Both the position numbers and the translations under genes were made by a program. Positions 1-10,878 of a stretch of DNA of 64,000 bases are shown here, piece after piece (position 1 is the first letter of the stretch; every line of letters begins with the position of its first letter). A model generated the notes under the pieces. That model was not told the DNA's origin. It searched no databases and was given only the letters and a program-made list of their open reading frames with translations. The DNA is from Nitrosococcus halophilus Nc 4 (GTDB taxonomy: Bacteria; Pseudomonadota; Gammaproteobacteria; Nitrosococcales; Nitrosococcaceae). Location of the stretch: positions 2,342,001-2,406,000 of the forward strand of contig NC_013960.1 of the NCBI RefSeq assembly GCF_000024725.1, written 5' to 3'.

Positions 1-2
1 TG

Positions 3-1147
<1,145 letters not shown>

Positions 1148-1149
1148 GA

Positions 1150-2064
1150 TTATTGCGGTCCACCTACTAGCAATTTTTCTAGCAAGGCCTTTTGGGCATG
1201 GAGGCGATTTTCCGCTTCGTCCCAGACCACGCTTTGCGGGCCATCAATCACCTCTGCGGTGACTTCCTCACCCCGGTGGGCAGGGAGACAGTGCATGAAA
1301 AGGGCATCCTCCTGAGCCAGGGCCATCAGTTTGCTATTGATTTGGTAGTCTGCAAAGTCCTGAAGCCGGCGTAGCTTTTCTTTTTCTTGCCCCATACTGG
1401 TCCAAACATCGGTAACCACCAGGTCAGCTCCTTTGGCCGCCTCCCGTGGGTCTATCATGATTTGCGCCCGTTCCCCCGCCGTTTGCAAAATAGTGGGGTC
1501 GGGTTCATAGCCTACCGGGGTAGCGATCCGCAGCTGGAAATCGAATTGGCAGGCCGCATTAATGTAGGATTGGCACATGTTGTTACCATCCCCTATCCAG
1601 GCGATGGTTCGGCCCTGGATACCTCCCCGGTGCTCGAGGTAGGTTTGAATGTCCGCCAGTAACTGGCAGGGATGATAGCCATCTGTGAGGGCATTGATTA
1701 CGGGTACCCGGGAGTAGGCCGCGAAGCGCTCCAACATCGAGTGGGAAAAGGTGCGGACCATCAAACAATCCACCATCCGGGAGAGGACCCGGGCCGTATC
1801 TTCTATGGGTTCTCCCCGTCCGAGTTGGGTATCCTGGGGTGAGAGGAAGATGGCACTGCCACCCAATTGGGCCATGCCTGCCTCAAAGGAGACGCGGGTA
1901 CGGGTGGAGGATTTCTCGAACAGCATCCCAAGTACTTTGTTTTTCAGGGGCTCGTAGATTTTCCCCTGCCGTTGTAGGGTTTTGAGATCCATGGCCCGCA
2001 GTACTAACTGCCTGAGCTCGTCAGCCGGTAGGTCGAGTAACGTCAGAAAATGTTGTACTGCCAT
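1150..2064 (-). CDS. argF: ornithine carbamoyltransferase
   Basis: A 304-residue cytosolic enzyme that condenses ornithine with carbamoyl phosphate to form citrulline in arginine synthesis. The carbamoyl-phosphate loop SSTRTRVSF (residues 52-60), HPCQ (131-134) and the ornithine-binding HCLPAHR (258-264) are all present, so the active site looks complete. The gene converges with murU, with two bases between their stops, and follows argD on the same strand with a gap of about 27 bases, consistent with an argD-argF operon. Confidence 0.95.
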   Translation of the reverse strand: MAVQHFLTLLDLPADELRQLVLRAMDLKTLQRQGKIYEPLKNKVLGMLFEKSSTRTRVSFEAGMAQLGGSAIFLSPQDTQLGRGEPIEDTARVLSRMVDCLMVRTFSHSMLERFAAYSRVPVINALTDGYHPCQLLADIQTYLEHRGGIQGRTIAWIGDGNNMCQSYINAACQFDFQLRIATPVGYEPDPTILQTAGERAQIMIDPREAAKGADLVVTDVWTSMGQEKEKLRRLQDFADYQINSKLMALAQEDALFMHCLPAHRGEEVTAEVIDGPQSVVWDEAENRLHAQKALLEKLLVGGPQ

Positions 2065-2091
2065 CCCTATCTCCCTTATTATCCATGGGTC

Positions 2092-3273
2092 TCAGCCCTC
2101 TTTGAGAAATGTTCTGATCAGTTTGTCAATCTTTGCCACAATGATATCGGCTTCCCTATCGCTAATAATAAGGGGGGGAAGCAACCGTATGACATTGCCT
2201 GCGGTGACATTAAGCAGTAGCCTTTCCGCTAGGGCTTGCTGCATCAGCTTACCACAGGGGCGATCCAGTGCGATTCCTATCATCAACCCTTGCCCTCGAA
2301 TAGCCTTGACTTCAGGTAGGTCGCGTAATGTTTCCCGGAAGGCCTCGAGCATTCGCTGTCCTAATTGAGCTGCTCGTGCCGCCAGCTGCTGCTGCTCTAA
2401 GGTTTCCAATACCGTTAGGGCGGCCCGACAGGCCAGGGGGTTGCCGCCACAGGTGGAACCGTGACTGCCGGGCTGCAATACTTGGGCGGCTTTGCCCTGG
2501 GCGAGGCAGGCACCAATGGGAATGCCGTTACCTAGGCTTTTGGCAAGGGTGATCACGTCTGGTTGGGATTGGCTGTGCTGGAAGGCAAACCAGCGGCCGG
2601 TACGGCAAAGCCCGGTTTGCACCTCATCCAGCATCATCAACCAGCCTTGGGTATCGCAAATTGCCCGGATCTGGTCGAGATAGGTACTTCCTGGAACTAC
2701 GATACCCCCCTCGCCCTGGATAGGTTCCACCAGGACGGCGACGACTTCTTTACGGGTGGGCTCGGGTAGTTTTTCCAAGGCGGAAGCATCGTTATAAGGC
2801 ACCCGAATAAAATTTTGAACCAGGGGTTCGAAGCCTGCCTGAATCTTGGCATTGCCGGTGGCGCTTAAGGTGGCCAGGGTGCGTCCGTGGAAACTGCCCG
2901 TCATCACGATAACCTGAGGATTATCGATGCCCTGCTCATGCCCATAGCGGCGCGCGATCTTAAGGGCGGCTTCATTGGCCTCGGCCCCGGAATTAGCAAA
3001 AAAGACTCGCTCCATTCCAGCCAAGGTATTGAGCCGGGTGGCTAAGGCTTCCTGGAGGGGAATCTGGTAAAGGTTGGAGGTATGCAGTAGACGCCCTGCC
3101 TGTTCCCTAATCGCCTCGGTAATGGCGGGGTGGGCATGGCCAAGGCCACAAACCGCAATACCGGCTAGGGCATCCAGATATTCATTGCCAGCGGTATCCC
3201 ACAGCCGGGCGCCTTCTCCCCGTTCAAAGGCCACGGGAAGGCGGGCATAGGCAGACATTAACGGTTCGTTCAT
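2092..3273 (-). CDS. argD: acetylornithine aminotransferase
   Basis: A PLP-dependent class-III aminotransferase that makes N-acetylornithine from the semialdehyde (and may also act in lysine synthesis). The frame is open to 3519, but the conserved protein begins at the ATG at 3273 (MNEPLMSAYARLPVAFERGE), giving about 393 residues, the usual ArgD length; the 82 extra upstream codons do not resemble the family. Visible motifs are the cofactor region NSGAEANEAALK, the carboxylate LDEVQTG and the Schiff-base lysine in LAKSLGNG (about residue 245). It lies just upstream of argF on the same strand. Confidence 0.93.
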   Translation of the reverse strand: MNEPLMSAYARLPVAFERGEGARLWDTAGNEYLDALAGIAVCGLGHAHPAITEAIREQAGRLLHTSNLYQIPLQEALATRLNTLAGMERVFFANSGAEANEAALKIARRYGHEQGIDNPQVIVMTGSFHGRTLATLSATGNAKIQAGFEPLVQNFIRVPYNDASALEKLPEPTRKEVVAVLVEPIQGEGGIVVPGSTYLDQIRAICDTQGWLMMLDEVQTGLCRTGRWFAFQHSQSQPDVITLAKSLGNGIPIGACLAQGKAAQVLQPGSHGSTCGGNPLACRAALTVLETLEQQQLAARAAQLGQRMLEAFRETLRDLPEVKAIRGQGLMIGIALDRPCGKLMQQALAERLLLNVTAGNVIRLLPPLIISDREADIIVAKIDKLIRTFLKEG

Positions 3274-3652
3274 TATGGTGCGATCAAACTTAACGGTGAG
3301 TTTTGAATGAAAAAATGGCAGCCCCCCTAGAGGCTGCCATAGGCTAATAGGAGTTTCATCGTGACTAATTTCCATCAGTCCGACAAATTCGCGTTTCTCA
3401 GCGGCCCTCAGGCAGCAGCCCTCGGGGTCTTTACCGCTCCACGCGCTTTGACTTCGGGTCCCCTCGACCCTAGGCTCCGTGAGCGAGAAAATCATAGCGC
3501 CAATTCGGCGCTGAAACAACAGTTAACCGGCCCTCTCCCTCGGCGCGCCGTTTCACTTCGCGACCTGGCTAGAGGGCCGTTTACCATCCAGGGAGAACGT
3601 CAAGGAGTAAGAAAGGAGGGGTGCCCCCTGCTTCCGATGGGGTTAACTCGTC
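3274..3652 (-). other. non-coding stretch between sodB and argD, possible leader or small RNA
   Basis: About 380 bases without a convincing gene. On the minus strand it ends with an intrinsic terminator (3310-3340) only about 40 bases before the argD ATG. Several GC-rich self-complementary blocks are visible upstream. The arrangement fits either an argD leader with premature termination or an independent minus-strand small RNA. I compared it by eye with 6S RNA, SRP RNA, tmRNA and common riboswitch cores and recognised none of them. Confidence 0.4.
3310..3340 (-). terminator. intrinsic terminator upstream of argD
   Basis: Perfect 9-bp stem ATGGCAGCC / GGCTGCCAT (3315-3323 and 3332-3340) with an 8-base loop, followed on the minus strand by a run of six T. 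This is a textbook rho-independent terminator. It stands about 410 bases after the sodB stop start-to-end of the gap is non-coding, and just before argD, so it could stop sodB read-through or attenuate argD. Confidence 0.75.
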
Positions 3653-4234
3653 TTAGCTCGCCAAGTTTTTGGCGACAAAATCCCAGTTTGCCAGATTCCA
3701 GAAGGCTTCCAGGTATTTGGGCCGGGCATTACGGTAATCAATATAGTAAGCATGTTCCCAGACATCGCAGGTCAGTAAGGGAGTTTTGCCCTCTGTCAGA
3801 GGGTTACCGGCGTTACTGGTGCCGACGATATCCAAGGAGCCATCGGGATTTTTGACCAACCAGGCCCAACCGGAACCAAATAGGGTTATGGCTGACTGAC
3901 TGAATTTCTCTTTAAAATCGGCGAAAGAGCCAAAATTTTCCCGGATAGCGTCCATCAGGGCACCATTAGGTTCCTCCCCTCCCTGGGGCGCTAGGCAGTT
4001 CCAATAAAAGGTGTGGTTCCATATTTGAGCGCCATTATTGAAGATTGCACCAGAGGCTTTGGTAATAATTTCCTCTAAAGATGCATTTTCAAACTCGGTT
4101 CCAGGCACAAGCCCATTGAGTTTGTCCACGTAGGTTTGGTGGTGCTTGCCATAATGGTATTCGAGGGTTTCCTGGGAAATATGGGGTTCCAGGGCGTTCA
4201 TAGCGTAAGGGAGTTCTGGTAAGCGATGACTCAT
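3653..4234 (-). CDS. sodB: iron superoxide dismutase
   Basis: A 193-residue cytosolic superoxide dismutase. The metal ligands are H27 (in EYHYGKHH), H74 (IWNHTFYW), D157 and H161 ([12 protein letters not shown]). The context [10 protein letters not shown] is characteristic of the Fe form rather than the Mn form. The start was set at the ATG at 4234 ([20 protein letters not shown]) because the family starts there and an AGGAGA-like site lies a few bases upstream; a TTG two codons earlier is also in frame. Monocistronic, on the minus strand. Confidence 0.95.
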   Translation of the reverse strand: MSHRLPELPYAMNALEPHISQETLEYHYGKHHQTYVDKLNGLVPGTEFENASLEEIITKASGAIFNNGAQIWNHTFYWNCLAPQGGEEPNGALMDAIRENFGSFADFKEKFSQSAITLFGSGWAWLVKNPDGSLDIVGTSNAGNPLTEGKTPLLTCDVWEHAYYIDYRNARPKYLEAFWNLANWDFVAKNLAS

Positions 4235-4405
4235 GCCCAATCTCCTTTGTCGTGTCGTTGGTTAGGTGTGGTATAAAATGGAATGACTGACTAAAAATAT
4301 CAAGAATAGTCTAAGGGGCTCTTAGTCGTGATTGCAAGGGCAGTAGTTAGCGCGATTCGGGCCCTAGTCACCTTGCTTTAGCAAGGAACCTTTGCGTGAC
4401 AAGTG

Positions 4406-4430
4406 AAGTCTAGTCAAGTCTAGTCAAGTT
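4406..4430. repeat. short tandem repeat before grxD
   Basis: Two exact tandem copies of the 10-mer AAGTCTAGTC (4406-4425) followed by a partial third copy, about 35 bases upstream of the grxD start. It may be part of a promoter or operator, but no known regulator motif was recognised. Confidence 0.5.
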
Positions 4431-4464
4431 TGTTTAAGTATATGACATCTCGGAGGTATATGCT

Positions 4465-4794
4465 GTGGATGTAATGGAACAGATTAAAGAAGCCGTGGAA
4501 TCTAATCGGATCATTTTGTTTATGAAGGGCTCGCCTGAATTACCCCAGTGCGGTTTTTCTAGCCGGGTAGCCCAAGCACTACAGGCTTGTGGCGCGGAAT
4601 TTGCTTACGTGGATGTGCTTGCTAACCCAGAAGTCCGTGCCAATCTACCCCGGTACGCCAATTGGCCCACTTTCCCTCAACTGTATATTAATGGTGAATT
4701 GGTAGGGGGATGTGATATTACCTTAGAGCTGTTTGAAAGCGGGGAACTGCAAAAAATGGTGCAGGAAGCTGCTCCTCATCCCTCGGAAGGGTAG
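4465..4794 (+). CDS. grxD: monothiol glutaredoxin
   Basis: A 109-residue CGFS-type glutaredoxin. The active site CGFS is at residues 29-32, preceded by the MKGSP segment with the conserved lysine (K21) and followed by WPTFPQLYINGELVGGCDI, which binds glutathione. Proteins of this class bind a bridging [2Fe-2S] cluster together with glutathione or BolA and deliver clusters, rather than acting as strong disulfide reductases. A bolA gene occurs elsewhere in this window (44015-44296). The start is a GTG; an ATG three codons later is possible. Confidence 0.93.
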   Translation: MDVMEQIKEAVESNRIILFMKGSPELPQCGFSSRVAQALQACGAEFAYVDVLANPEVRANLPRYANWPTFPQLYINGELVGGCDITLELFESGELQKMVQEAAPHPSEG

Positions 4795-4967
4795 TTTTTA
4801 CAGCCCGGCGGGTAGCGCGCGGCGCGCTTAGGTAAGCGCTTTGCGCGTTTTCCGCCCTTGAACCGGCATCATGGCCTCCTTACTATAGCGACAAGAAATT
4901 CTATAATTGTTAGGGTACCGGTTTTCTCTTTATCGAAAGAGATGGTCAAGAGGAATCGGGTTGGTTT

Positions 4968-5291
4968 ATGGGTAAGATAGATCCAGATGAAGAGAATGAG
5001 GGTGGCTTTGCCGTTGATACGGCAAAGCCAAAGCTCAAGCGACCACCAATGTATAAAGTGGTGATGCTCAATGACGATTACACCCCTATGGAGTTCGTCG
5101 TGGAGGTGTTGCAGACTTTTTTCGCTATGGATAGGGAAAAGGCGACACGGATTATGTGGCAGGTCCATACCGAGGGGAAAGGCATTTGCGGTGTATTTAC
5201 CTATGAGATCGCAGAAACAAAGGTGGCTCAGGTGAACGAGTATTCTCTGAACCACCAGCATCCGCTAAAGTGTGTTTTAGAAAAAGCGTAA
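4968..5291 (+). CDS. clpS: ATP-dependent Clp protease adaptor ClpS
   Basis: A 107-residue N-recognin adaptor. After a divergent acidic N-terminal tail it has the core [20 protein letters not shown], which forms the pocket for N-terminal destabilising residues, and the later [16 protein letters not shown] segment. ClpS binds the N-domain of ClpA and hands N-degron substrates to ClpAP. It lies directly upstream of clpA, the usual arrangement, with a gap of about 140 bases that could hold a separate promoter. Confidence 0.95.
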   Translation: MGKIDPDEENEGGFAVDTAKPKLKRPPMYKVVMLNDDYTPMEFVVEVLQTFFAMDREKATRIMWQVHTEGKGICGVFTYEIAETKVAQVNEYSLNHQHPLKCVLEKA

Positions 5292-5430
5292 TGGAGTCTG
5301 TAGGGCTTAATTTTATCGGTAGGGTCTTGCAGGTCTTGGCGGGTTGCGGTAGCGTCCTAAGGAAGATTTAAGGTTTTTGATGAGTTTTTTGTCTGTTGGT
5401 ATAGCCCCGCCTGAAGTGAGGTGATTGGCC

Positions 5431-7692
5431 ATGTTGAGCAGGGACCTGGAAACAAGCCTAAACCAGGCCTTTAAAGATGCGCGGGAGAAAATGCATGAGT
5501 TTCTCACCGTGGAGCACCTCTTACTTGCCATGCTGGACAACCCGGCAGCGGCGACTGTGTTACGTGCCTGTGGCGCGAATCTGGAGCAATTGAAGGAAGA
5601 AATAACTGTTTTTCTCAATGAAACTACGCCGTTATTGTCGACCAAAGATGGTCGAGATACCCAGCCGACCCTCGGATTTCAGCGGGTATTGCAGCGGGCG
5701 GTGCTTCAGGTTCAGTCCTCGGGGCAGAAAGAGGTCACCGGCGCTAATGTTCTGGTTGCGATTTATGGCGAGCAGCAGTCTCAAGCGGTCTACTTCCTGA
5801 AACGCCAGCATGTGACTCGCCTGGATGTGGTCAATTACATCTCCCATGGGATTAGCAAGGTTGATCCCCAGGGCAGTAGCGGAGAATCGGCTGGGGCCTC
5901 GGAAGAAGCGGAGGCCACCGGTGTTGAAACCCCTGGGCAGAGCCCCCTGGAAACCTATGCCACCAATCTTAACCGGTTGGCGGCACAGGGAAGAATCGAC
6001 CCCCTGATTGGTCGCCGTATTGAATTGGAGAGAACGATTCAGATTTTGTGCCGGCGGCGTAAGAACAACCCCTTGTTTGTCGGCGAGGCGGGGGTAGGTA
6101 AAACTGCCTTGGCCGAAGGGCTGGCGCGGAAAATTGTTGAAGGGGATATCCCCGATGTGTTGCAAGATTGCACCATTTACAGCTTGGATATGGGCGCCTT
6201 GCTGGCCGGCACCAAGTACCGGGGCGACTTTGAAAAGCGTTTAAAGGGCATCTTGGCCCAGCTTAAAAAGGAAAAAGGCGCTATCCTTTTTATCGACGAG
6301 ATCCATACGGTGATTGGCGCGGGTTCGGCTTCTGGTGGAGTGATGGATGCTTCCAATCTCATCAAGCCCGTGCTGGCCTCCGGTGAGCTTAAGTGTATTG
6401 GTTCCACCACCTATCAGGAATACCGGGGTATTTTTGAGAAGGATCGGGCCTTGGCGCGCCGATTTCAGAAAATCGATATCCCTGAGCCCTCGGTAGAGGA
6501 AACAGTGCAGATCTTGCGGGGGTTGAAATCCCGCTTGGAAGAGCATCATAAGGTTCGATTCTCCCAGGCCGCGCTCCGGACGGCGGCTGAGCTTTCAGCC
6601 CGTTATATTAACGATCGCCATCTCCCGGATAAGGCCATTGATGTGCTTGATGAATGTGGCGCCAGCCAACAGCTGTTAGCGCCCTCCAGGCGCAAAAAGG
6701 TCATTGGGGTACAGGATGTGCAAACGGTGGTCGCTAAGATGGCCCGTATTCCACCTAAGCACGTCTCGACTTCCGATAAGGAAAGCCTGGCTAAGTTGGA
6801 AGCCAATCTTAAGCAGGTGATTTTTGGGCAGGATGAAGCCATTGAGGTGCTGAGTTCGGCCATCAAAATGTCTCGTTCCGGCTTAGGGGATACCGGCCGG
6901 CCGGTGGGCTCGTTCCTTTTCGCGGGTCCTACCGGTGTCGGCAAGACGGAAGTGACTCGTCAATTGGCGTATGTCCTGGGTATTGAACTCATCCGTTTTG
7001 ATATGTCCGAGTACATGGAGCGCCACACGGTCTCTCGCCTAATTGGGGCTCCGCCGGGCTATGTGGGTTACGATCAAGGCGGCTTGCTTACCGAAGCTGT
7101 CTGCAAAACTCCCCATGCGGTTTTGTTACTGGACGAGATTGAAAAGGCTCACCCTGATGTGTTCAATTTGCTCTTGCAAGTGATGGACCATGGTACGCTG
7201 ACGGATAATAACGGGCGCAAGGCGGATTTTCGCAATGTTATCCTGGTCATGACCTCCAATGCGGGGGCCCAAGAGATCAGTCGAACCTCTATAGGTTTTA
7301 CCCCACAAGACCATTCTACTGATGCCATGGAAGTCATTCGGCGGACATTTAGTCCCGAGTTTCGCAACCGACTGGATGCGGTTATCCAATTCAGCGCCCT
7401 GGATGGACCTTCCATTGGTCGAGTCGTCGACAAGTTTGTGCTGGAGTTGGAGCTCCTCCTGCAGGATAAAAATGTAACTCTAGAGGTGAGCGAGATGGCT
7501 CGGGCTTGGTTGGCTGAGCATGGCTATGATGAAAAAATGGGTGCGCGACCCATGGCTCGCCTCATACAGGAGAAGATTAAAAGGCCTTTGGCGGATGAGC
7601 TGCTATTTGGCAAGCTGGCCAACGGGGGGCACGTGGTGGTCGATATGGCCGAAGGCGAACTTCAACTGACTTGTCAAAGTAGCCGCGATTGA
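5431..7692 (+). CDS. clpA: ATP-dependent Clp protease ATP-binding subunit ClpA
   Basis: A 753-residue AAA+ unfoldase of the ClpAP protease. It has an N-terminal double Clp-N repeat (to about residue 145), an acidic linker, a first AAA module with Walker [10 protein letters not shown] (about 219-227) and Walker B FIDEIHT, and a second with [10 protein letters not shown] (about 498-507) and [12 protein letters not shown]. There is no long middle coiled coil, which separates it from ClpB (47624-50221 here). The frame opens at a TTG at 5425, but the ATG at 5431 gives the conserved start [14 protein letters not shown]. Confidence 0.95.
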   Translation: MLSRDLETSLNQAFKDAREKMHEFLTVEHLLLAMLDNPAAATVLRACGANLEQLKEEITVFLNETTPLLSTKDGRDTQPTLGFQRVLQRAVLQVQSSGQKEVTGANVLVAIYGEQQSQAVYFLKRQHVTRLDVVNYISHGISKVDPQGSSGESAGASEEAEATGVETPGQSPLETYATNLNRLAAQGRIDPLIGRRIELERTIQILCRRRKNNPLFVGEAGVGKTALAEGLARKIVEGDIPDVLQDCTIYSLDMGALLAGTKYRGDFEKRLKGILAQLKKEKGAILFIDEIHTVIGAGSASGGVMDASNLIKPVLASGELKCIGSTTYQEYRGIFEKDRALARRFQKIDIPEPSVEETVQILRGLKSRLEEHHKVRFSQAALRTAAELSARYINDRHLPDKAIDVLDECGASQQLLAPSRRKKVIGVQDVQTVVAKMARIPPKHVSTSDKESLAKLEANLKQVIFGQDEAIEVLSSAIKMSRSGLGDTGRPVGSFLFAGPTGVGKTEVTRQLAYVLGIELIRFDMSEYMERHTVSRLIGAPPGYVGYDQGGLLTEAVCKTPHAVLLLDEIEKAHPDVFNLLLQVMDHGTLTDNNGRKADFRNVILVMTSNAGAQEISRTSIGFTPQDHSTDAMEVIRRTFSPEFRNRLDAVIQFSALDGPSIGRVVDKFVLELELLLQDKNVTLEVSEMARAWLAEHGYDEKMGARPMARLIQEKIKRPLADELLFGKLANGGHVVVDMAEGELQLTCQSSRD

Positions 7693-7769
7693 GCTACTGC
7701 CCGTGCGGCGTTGGGTGTCTCCGGCGCATGGACGCTTGTTCTTTTTCCGGCTGTTTTCCCTAGCTTCAA

Positions 7770-7793
7770 AAATTATGTTATAAAGTTACAATT
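7770..7793 (+). promoter_or_regulatory. putative Zur operator
   Basis: The AT-rich, partly palindromic sequence ATTATGTTATAAAGTTACAA lies about 30 bases before the zur GTG. It resembles the GTTATAnnATAAC-type Zur box of gammaproteobacteria, which would give zinc-dependent autoregulation of the zur-znu operon. The match is by eye and imperfect. Confidence 0.5.
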
Positions 7794-7819
7794 GCTAGGT
7801 CCAGTCGGGGTTTTTTTTA

Positions 7820-8311
7820 GTGTCCCATACCAATATTCTTCTCCCCTTCAGGGGGGCCAGCCACAATCACTGGCGCTGTATCCGCGATGCTTTGGCAGTG
7901 GCGGAAAAAAACTGCGCTAACCGGGGCCTACGACTGACCAAGCTGCGGCGCCGGGTTTTAGAGTTAGTGTGGGAACGCCATGCGCCGGTGAAAGCCTACG
8001 ATATTCTCGAGCAGTTGCGCCAAGAGCATCGAGGGGCTGCCCCTCCCACCGTTTATCGAGCCCTGGATTTTCTGCTTCAGGCGGGCCTGATCCATCGCTT
8101 AGAAACCCTCAATGCCTATGTCGGTTGCGGCGATCCCGATCGCCCCCATATCGGACAATTTTTATTATGCCGACAGTGCGGTACGGTCGCCGAATTGGAT
8201 GCTCCTGAGATTACCGGGATTCTAAGCAGAGAAGCGAGAAATTTAGGCTTTCGGGTGGATCGCCAGACCGTAGAAATTAGAGGGTTGTGTCCTCAATGCA
8301 ACGGTATTTAG
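7820..8311 (+). CDS. zur: Fur-family zinc uptake regulator Zur
   Basis: A 163-residue Fur-superfamily repressor. The N-terminal winged helix contains LTKLRRRVLELVWERHAPVKAYDIL and the recognition segment PPTVYRALDFLLQAGLIHRLE; the C-terminal dimerisation domain has two CxxC pairs (about C117/C120 and C157/C160) for structural zinc. Its place directly before znuA-znuC-znuB identifies it as the zinc-responsive member. The start is a GTG; the first 25 or so residues are weakly conserved, so an internal start is possible. Confidence 0.9.
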   Translation: MSHTNILLPFRGASHNHWRCIRDALAVAEKNCANRGLRLTKLRRRVLELVWERHAPVKAYDILEQLRQEHRGAAPPTVYRALDFLLQAGLIHRLETLNAYVGCGDPDRPHIGQFLLCRQCGTVAELDAPEITGILSREARNLGFRVDRQTVEIRGLCPQCNGI

Positions 8312-8313
8312 CT

Positions 8314-8360
8314 GTTGTGTTCTTCGTGCCTTTGTGGTGATCTCATGAATTATCCGGGCT
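8314..8360 (+). repeat. dispersed repeat copy A
   Basis: A segment of about 45 bases containing CTTCGTGCCTTTGTGGTGAT then CTCATGAATTATCC. Very similar copies occur at 13881-13928 and 61799-61850, and an inverted partial copy at 13774-13806. It lies between zur and znuA, at an intergenic spot like the other copies. Confidence 0.8.
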
Positions 8361-8363
8361 AGG

Positions 8364-9257
8364 GTGATGAAATTCGGTCGCCGGGGTGTTCCCGCTTATC
8401 TTGCCAGTCTTTTGGCCATGATGATGGGGTGGTGGAGCAGCTATGCTCATGCCGCAGATCCCCTTTCCGTATTCGTCAGCATCTTGCCCCAGAAATATTT
8501 TGTCGAGCGGATTGGCGGTAACCGAGTGCAGGTATTGGTAATGGTGGGACCGGGCCAGAGCCCGGAAACCTACGAGCCCACCCCCCGGCAAATGGTAAAG
8601 CTATCTCAGGCCAATCTTTATTTTCGTATCGGTGTCCCCTTTGAGAATATCTGGTTGAAGCGGATTATTGCCGCTAACCCAAATATGGAAGTGGTGGATT
8701 GCCGAGAGGGTATCTCTCTCCTGTCTACAGGGGAGGCTCATGGGACTGGTGGAGAAGATGAGGGGCACGGGGCGACAGATCCCCACCTTTGGACCAGTCC
8801 AGTTCTGGTGAAGAAGATGGCCGTCCATATTCGGAATGCCCTAGCCGCAGTAGATCCGGCCTATAGCCACCAATTCGAGGCAAATTACCAGGCATTTGTC
8901 CAAGAGCTGGAGCAACTCGACCGATTTATCCGCCAAACCTTGGCCGAAGTCACTCACCACCGTTTTATGGTCTTTCATCCCGCTTGGCGTTACTTTGCCC
9001 ATGCTTATGGACTGGAAGAGATTGCCATTGAGCAAGCAGGCAAGGAACCTGGCGCCAAATCCCTTGCTGCGCTGATTGAATGGGGACGCAGGGAAGGGGT
9101 CCGGGCCATTTTTGTGCAGAAGCAGTCTAGTCGGGCGAGTGCGGAGGTGGTGGCTCGCGCCATTGGCGCCGAAATCATCACCCTTGATCCCCTTGCGGAA
9201 GACTATGTTAACAACCTGCGTTATGTGGCCACCGTGTTGGCGAGGGTGCTACGGTGA
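8364..9257 (+). CDS. znuA: zinc ABC transporter substrate-binding protein ZnuA
   Basis: A 297-residue periplasmic metal-binding protein of cluster A-I. An N-terminal signal peptide (about 30 residues ending near SYAHA) precedes a mature domain with three conserved metal-ligand regions: the early QSPETYEP segment, the DPHLWTSP segment and the FHPAWRYFAHAYGL segment. A short His/acid-rich loop (EAHGTGGEDEGHGATDPH, about residues 127-144) is typical of zinc rather than manganese binders. The start is one of two adjacent ATGs. The stop overlaps the start of znuC. Confidence 0.92.
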   Translation: MMKFGRRGVPAYLASLLAMMMGWWSSYAHAADPLSVFVSILPQKYFVERIGGNRVQVLVMVGPGQSPETYEPTPRQMVKLSQANLYFRIGVPFENIWLKRIIAANPNMEVVDCREGISLLSTGEAHGTGGEDEGHGATDPHLWTSPVLVKKMAVHIRNALAAVDPAYSHQFEANYQAFVQELEQLDRFIRQTLAEVTHHRFMVFHPAWRYFAHAYGLEEIAIEQAGKEPGAKSLAALIEWGRREGVRAIFVQKQSSRASAEVVARAIGAEIITLDPLAEDYVNNLRYVATVLARVLR

Positions 9258-9991
9258 AGCAGGAGTTGGTTATCTCCATTAAAGAGGTTTGCTTTTCCTA
9301 CATTGGCCCTATGGTGCTGGAGCATATTAACCTCGAGGTGTTCCGCGGAGAGTTTCTAGGCCTGGTGGGCCCCAATGGGGGAGGGAAGAGCACCTTGCTG
9401 AAGATTATGTTAGGGCTGTTGAAGCCCTTATCCGGTCAAGTCTCCGTGCTCGGTTTACCGCCAGAGCGAGGGCGGGCGGGGATTGGTTATGTGCCCCAGC
9501 ATACGGCTTTTGCGGAAGATTTTCCCATCTCAGTAGAGGCTGCTGTCCTCCAAGGACGTTTAGGTAAAACCCGAGTGATTGGCAGCTACACTCGAGAGGA
9601 TCGAATCCTAGCCCGGCGCGCCATGGAGCAAGTGGAAATTCTAGAACTCAGTACTCGCCCCCTAGCCGCCCTCTCGGGAGGGCAACGTCAACGGGTGTTG
9701 ATTGCGCGGGCTTTAGCTGTGGAACCCGAAATTTTGATTCTGGACGAGCCTACCGCCCACGTGGATTTGCGTTTAGAAGAGAATTTTTTTCACTTGCTTA
9801 AGCAATTGAATAAGCAAATGACGATTATCGTGGTTTCCCATGATATAGGCTTTATTTCCCATTATGTCAATCGGGTTGCTTGTCTTAACCAGACTTTAAT
9901 ATGCCATGAGACGGCGGCTGTTAGTGGGGAAGTCATTGAGCAACTCTATGGCGCCAGCGTGCGTATGATTGACCATACCCACTCGCATTAA
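9254..9991 (+). CDS. znuC: zinc ABC transporter ATPase ZnuC
   Basis: A 245-residue ABC ATPase: Walker A GPNGGGKST (residues 39-47), Q-loop YVPQHTAF, signature LSGGQRQR (about 139-146), Walker B ILILDEPTAHVD and the H-loop VVSHDIGF. It energises zinc import through ZnuB. The GTG start overlaps the znuA stop, and znuB begins at the base after the znuC stop, so the three are tightly coupled in one operon. Confidence 0.93.
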   Translation: MKQELVISIKEVCFSYIGPMVLEHINLEVFRGEFLGLVGPNGGGKSTLLKIMLGLLKPLSGQVSVLGLPPERGRAGIGYVPQHTAFAEDFPISVEAAVLQGRLGKTRVIGSYTREDRILARRAMEQVEILELSTRPLAALSGGQRQRVLIARALAVEPEILILDEPTAHVDLRLEENFFHLLKQLNKQMTIIVVSHDIGFISHYVNRVACLNQTLICHETAAVSGEVIEQLYGASVRMIDHTHSH

Positions 9992-10837
9992 ATGGAATTC
10001 TGGGAAACATTAACCCACGCGGTCTTTCTGCAGAATGCCTTGGTCGCCGGAATTTTGGCCAGCCTAGGCTGTGGTATCGTCGGCAGTTTTGTGGTGGTCA
10101 AGCGGATTGGTTTTCTGGCGGGAGGCATTGCCCATACGGTACTGGGGGGTATGGGGATCGCCTATTATTTGGATAAAAACCCTTTTGCCGGGGCTTTGGT
10201 CGCTGCTTTGCTAGCGGCCTTGCTTATTGGTTGGGTGAGCCTGCGGTGGCGGGAGCGGGAGGATACCTTAATTAGCGCGCTTTGGTCCATGGGGATGGCG
10301 GTGGGCATGATCTTTATTTCCCAGACCCCGGGTTACAATGTGGATCTCATGAGCTACTTATTTGGCAATATCCTCATGGTATCCCGGGAAAAACTGTATC
10401 TGATGGGGGCTGTGGATGGGGTCATTGTCCTCACTGTGATATTGTTTTATAAGCAATTCCTGGCCCTTAGTTTTGATGAAGAGTTTGCTCGCCTTAGGGG
10501 AGTCCCGGTAACGTTTTTCTATTTGTTGTTGCTCTGTATGGTGGCGCTTACCGTAGTCCTTTTAATTCAAGTGGTTGGTTTGGTTTTGGTGATTGCCTTG
10601 TTGGTGTTGCCGGCAGCCATTGCGGGCCAATACATGGGATCCCTGGCGGGTATGATGCTGTTAGCCGCTATCCTAGGGAGCGCATTTACCAGCACCGGTT
10701 TAGTGATGTCTTATGAGCCGGATTTACCGGCAGGGTCTACCATTGTACTGGTGACAGGCGCTGCTTATCTCCTTTCTACCCTAGGTACGGGATTGCGGCA
10801 GCGTTGGCGGGTGCGGCGCCAAATTCAAACCCGGTGA
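9992..10837 (+). CDS. znuB: zinc ABC transporter permease ZnuB
   Basis: A 281-residue polytopic membrane protein of the ABC-3 permease family, with roughly eight hydrophobic segments and the family motif around GGIAHTVLGGMGI near residue 47. It forms the inner-membrane channel for zinc delivered by ZnuA. It begins immediately after znuC. Confidence 0.93.
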   Translation: MEFWETLTHAVFLQNALVAGILASLGCGIVGSFVVVKRIGFLAGGIAHTVLGGMGIAYYLDKNPFAGALVAALLAALLIGWVSLRWREREDTLISALWSMGMAVGMIFISQTPGYNVDLMSYLFGNILMVSREKLYLMGAVDGVIVLTVILFYKQFLALSFDEEFARLRGVPVTFFYLLLLCMVALTVVLLIQVVGLVLVIALLVLPAAIAGQYMGSLAGMMLLAAILGSAFTSTGLVMSYEPDLPAGSTIVLVTGAAYLLSTLGTGLRQRWRVRRQIQTR

Positions 10838-10878
10838 GAGAAAGTTGTATTTAAATGCTTAAAACGGGAAATACCCCG

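Noticed and set aside
2092-3519. 475-residue reading of argD
   Set aside because: The first 82 codons do not match the family and run across the terminator at 3310-3340; the ATG at 3273 is the real start.
3361-3855. 164-residue plus-strand frame between argD and sodB
   Set aside because: Antisense to sodB and to the structured stretch; no domain.
5313-8208. Many antisense frames over clpA and zur
   Set aside because: Shadows of the real genes in high-GC coding DNA.
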